From positions 1 to 32,407 of the forward strand of contig SVDM01000023.1 in the NCBI GenBank assembly GCA_015058015.1: 32,407 nucleotides of DNA, in the 5' to 3' direction. The position numbers were made by a program, and so were the translations under genes. Positions within the stretch are counted from its first letter, which is position 1, and every line of letters begins with the position of its first letter. Shown in pieces: positions 30,220 through 32,407 of this stretch. A model generated the notes under the pieces. The model saw only the letters and a program-made list of their open reading frames with translations, searched no databases and was not told the DNA's origin. The stretch is from Lachnospiraceae bacterium. Lineage in GTDB: Bacteria > Bacillota > Clostridia > Lachnospirales > Lachnospiraceae.

Positions 30220-31863
30220 GTGAATCAAGCAATTAAGGAGAAAACCATAACGCTGATAGACGCTTTAAAAGCTACCTGTCAGACCTATGGAATGGGCAAT
30301 GATGGTAACGAGTACAAGATAATCACACAAGTTTTTTTGTACAAGTATTTGAATGATAAGTTCGGATATGAATTAAAGAAACTAAGCAAAAAGGTAGCAG
30401 ATGCGTCCAAGTGGGAAGAAGCATATTCTGCCATGAGTGAGGATGAGAGGGAGGACTTGCTGGACAGGATGAATCCGGATGTTCCATGCCTTAATCCTGA
30501 ACATCTCATCTCAAACCTCTGGAACCAGCAGGCAAAAGGGGATTTTGACCTCATTTTTGACAGCACAATGACAGATATTGCAGACAAAAACATGGGCATT
30601 TTTGCCACCCAGACGACACAGAATACAAAAATTCCGCTTTTTGAGAAGCTTACACAGTATGTGACAGATGAAGCACAGAGGGCGCCGTTTGCACGGGCGT
30701 TGGTTGATAAGTTAGTGAACTTTTCCTTTGAGGAGGCCTTTTCGGAACACTACGATTTTTTTGCTTCAATCTTCGAATACTTAATCAAGGACTATAATAC
30801 TGCAGGTGGCGGAAAGTACGCAGAGTATTATACACCACATGCGATTGCGACAATCATGGCAAAGCTTCTAGTACCAGATGATTCTGATCTTCATAGCATA
30901 GAATGCTATGATCCTTCGGCAGGAACAGGAACCTTATTGATGGCACTTGCGCATCAAATCGGCGAGGATAGGTGCACAATATTCTCTCAGGATATTTCAC
31001 AAAGAAGCAATAAGATGCTTAAACTGAATCTAATACTAAATGGATTGGTTTCTTCCTTGGATCATGCTATACAGGGAGATACTCTTGTTTCGCCATATCA
31101 TAAGAGTGACGATGGACAGGAACTGAGAAGATTTGATTATGTCGTGTCAAATCCACCGTTTAAGATGGATTTTTCGGACACAAGAGAAAAAATTGCAGCT
31201 ATGCCCGTGAGATTCTGGGCAGGGGTACCAAATGTTCCGCCTAAGAAAAAGGAAAGCATGGCAATATATACTTGCTTTATTCAGCATGTAATCAATTCTC
31301 TTAAAGAAACTGGAAAGGGGGCAATTGTTATTCCTACTGGTTTTGTTACTGCAAAATCTGGGGTAGAAAAGAATATTCTTAAGCATATAGTAGATGAACA
31401 TATTGTCTACGGGTGTGTTAGTATGCCCTCAAATGTATTTGCAAATACAGGAACAAATGTATCGGTTCTGTTTTTTGATAATTCAAAACAAACTGAGAAG
31501 GTTGTTTTAATCGATGCCTCGAAAATGGGAGAGGAATATCAGGACGGAAAAAACAAAAAGAGACGACTTAGAGTTGAGGAAATAGATAAGATTGTATCCA
31601 CATTTCAGAATAAAGAAGCTGTTGAGGATTTCTCTGTTGCTGTTAGTTATGATGATATAGTTGAAAAGAAGTATTCCCTTGCGGCAGGGCAATATTTTGA
31701 TGTGAAGATAGAGTATGTGGAGATTACAGAAGAAGAGTTCAATGCGAAAATGGGGGAATATACTATTGAGCTTCAGAAATATTTTGATGAGGGCAATCAA
31801 CTTCAGAAAGAAATTATGGAGCAACTCGGCAAGGTGAGGTTGGAAAAAACACATGGAATATAA
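30220..31863 (+). CDS. hsdM: Type I N6-adenine methyltransferase, HsdM subunit
   Basis: This 547-residue protein is the modification subunit, which transfers a methyl group from S-adenosylmethionine to adenine. It shows the HsdM N-terminal helical domain, motif I D231-P-S-A-G-T-G237 and the catalytic N311-P-P-F314. The start is GTG 30220 with GGAGG 8 bases upstream. It overlaps the following hsdS by 11 bases. It looks full length and intact, so the system could protect the host if hsdS is complete. Confidence 0.93.
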   Translation: MNQAIKEKTITLIDALKATCQTYGMGNDGNEYKIITQVFLYKYLNDKFGYELKKLSKKVADASKWEEAYSAMSEDEREDLLDRMNPDVPCLNPEHLISNLWNQQAKGDFDLIFDSTMTDIADKNMGIFATQTTQNTKIPLFEKLTQYVTDEAQRAPFARALVDKLVNFSFEEAFSEHYDFFASIFEYLIKDYNTAGGGKYAEYYTPHAIATIMAKLLVPDDSDLHSIECYDPSAGTGTLLMALAHQIGEDRCTIFSQDISQRSNKMLKLNLILNGLVSSLDHAIQGDTLVSPYHKSDDGQELRRFDYVVSNPPFKMDFSDTREKIAAMPVRFWAGVPNVPPKKKESMAIYTCFIQHVINSLKETGKGAIVIPTGFVTAKSGVEKNILKHIVDEHIVYGCVSMPSNVFANTGTNVSVLFFDNSKQTEKVVLIDASKMGEEYQDGKNKKRRLRVEEIDKIVSTFQNKEAVEDFSVAVSYDDIVEKKYSLAAGQYFDVKIEYVEITEEEFNAKMGEYTIELQKYFDEGNQLQKEIMEQLGKVRLEKTHGI

Positions 31864-32407
31864 GAAACTTAAAGAATTAGCGACAATTTCAATAAGCAAT
31901 GTGGATAAAAAGACAACCAATAATGAGAAGCCTGTAAAACTGTGCAACTTTGTAGAGGTATATCGTAATTGGGCAATTACTGAAAGAATGATTCCAAATC
32001 TTATGATTGCATCTGCAAAAGAAGCCGAAATAGAAAAGTATTCTCTTCATAAGGGAGATGTTTGCATAACAAAGGACAGCGAAACAAAAGATGATATCGG
32101 CATGTCCACATATATTGCTGATGATATAGAGGATTTGGTTTTGGGATATCATTGTGCCTTGCTTTCTCCGAAAAAAGAAGTGTTAGACGGCAAATATCTT
32201 AACGCTTTCTTACAGACCGATTTTGTAAGAAGATTCTACGAGCATAATGCGAGCGGAAGTGGGCAGAGATACACGCTATCACTTGATACAATCGGAGATA
32301 TTCCGATACCGGCAATACCATTGGAGGAACAGAAAAAGAAAGGAAGACTGTTATCGCTTATAGATAGGAAAATAGAAAACAACAATAAGATAAATGATAA
32401 TTTATAT
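31853..32407 (+). CDS. hsdS: Type I specificity subunit HsdS, N-terminal part
   Basis: The frame opens at ATG 31853, inside the end of hsdM, and runs off the window after 185 residues. It contains a first target-recognition domain (about 1-150) with GYHCALLSPKK and YEHNASGSGQRY, then the usual IPIPAIPLEEQKKKG and the start of a central helical repeat. HsdS chooses the DNA sequence that is methylated or cut. Only about half of a typical two-domain protein is visible, and whether it is intact or part of an invertible set cannot be seen. Confidence 0.9.
   Translation, partial: MEYKKLKELATISISNVDKKTTNNEKPVKLCNFVEVYRNWAITERMIPNLMIASAKEAEIEKYSLHKGDVCITKDSETKDDIGMSTYIADDIEDLVLGYHCALLSPKKEVLDGKYLNAFLQTDFVRRFYEHNASGSGQRYTLSLDTIGDIPIPAIPLEEQKKKGRLLSLIDRKIENNNKINDNLY

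Overview
The window looks like an accessory, defence-rich stretch of a Gram-positive Firmicute chromosome, most likely a Lachnospiraceae-type gut or rumen anaerobe. This rests on strong AGGAGG-type ribosome binding sites before nearly every gene, several TTG/GTG starts, consensus sigma-A promoters, simple hairpin terminators and the protein types seen (Rpn-family protein with Q-G repeats, DUF3427 helicase, YhaO/YhaN-like pair, RhuM, DUF3781). The genus is an inference and cannot be fixed from the sequence alone. No tRNA, rRNA, CRISPR array or intact insertion sequence was seen.

Layout. 1-700: tail of an Rpn-family protein, a strong terminator and a small HIRAN protein. 700-990: hairpins, a promoter, a possible 16-codon leader peptide and a terminator-like attenuator. 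989-7286: a tightly packed operon of a PLD-nuclease/helicase/DUF3427 protein, a Nudix hydrolase, a second helicase with a C-terminal PD-(D/E)XK-like domain, and a two-helix membrane protein. 7571-9466: a fused GmrSD-like (DUF262 + DUF1524) protein, closed by a 16-bp terminator.

9578-18158 is marked out by three same-strand copies of a peptide-deformylase-like gene: one with a lost 5' end, one complete, and one missing its first half. Between copies 1 and 2 lies an HTH regulator plus a CoiA-like nuclease. Between copies 2 and 3 lie a MATE transporter and a YhaO/YhaN-like (SbcDC-type) nuclease/ATPase pair. A CPBP membrane protease follows copy 3. The deformylase copies look like recombination scars that bracket exchangeable cargo.

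19051-22087 holds RhuM + DUF3781, a GNAT acetyltransferase, and a Fic-fold protein that lacks the catalytic His and is preceded by four copies of an operator-like motif. 22079-23859 (minus strand) is a membrane GGDEF protein followed by an unknown protein. 24004-26779 has a HAD-like phosphatase, a YciI-like protein, a two-gene unit resembling a GNAT toxin-antitoxin pair, and an ADP-ribosylglycohydrolase. The right edge (27022-end) is a type I restriction-modification locus, hsdR-hsdM-hsdS, with hsdS cut by the window end.

Together the genes form a mosaic defence island with at least three nuclease/helicase systems (989-7286, 7571-9466, 27022-end), two further candidate nuclease units (10237-12021, 14087-17838), and small regulated units that could be toxin-antitoxin-like. 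The least familiar parts are the attenuator-controlled 989-7286 operon, the deformylase-delimited cassettes, and the Fic gene with its tandem operators.
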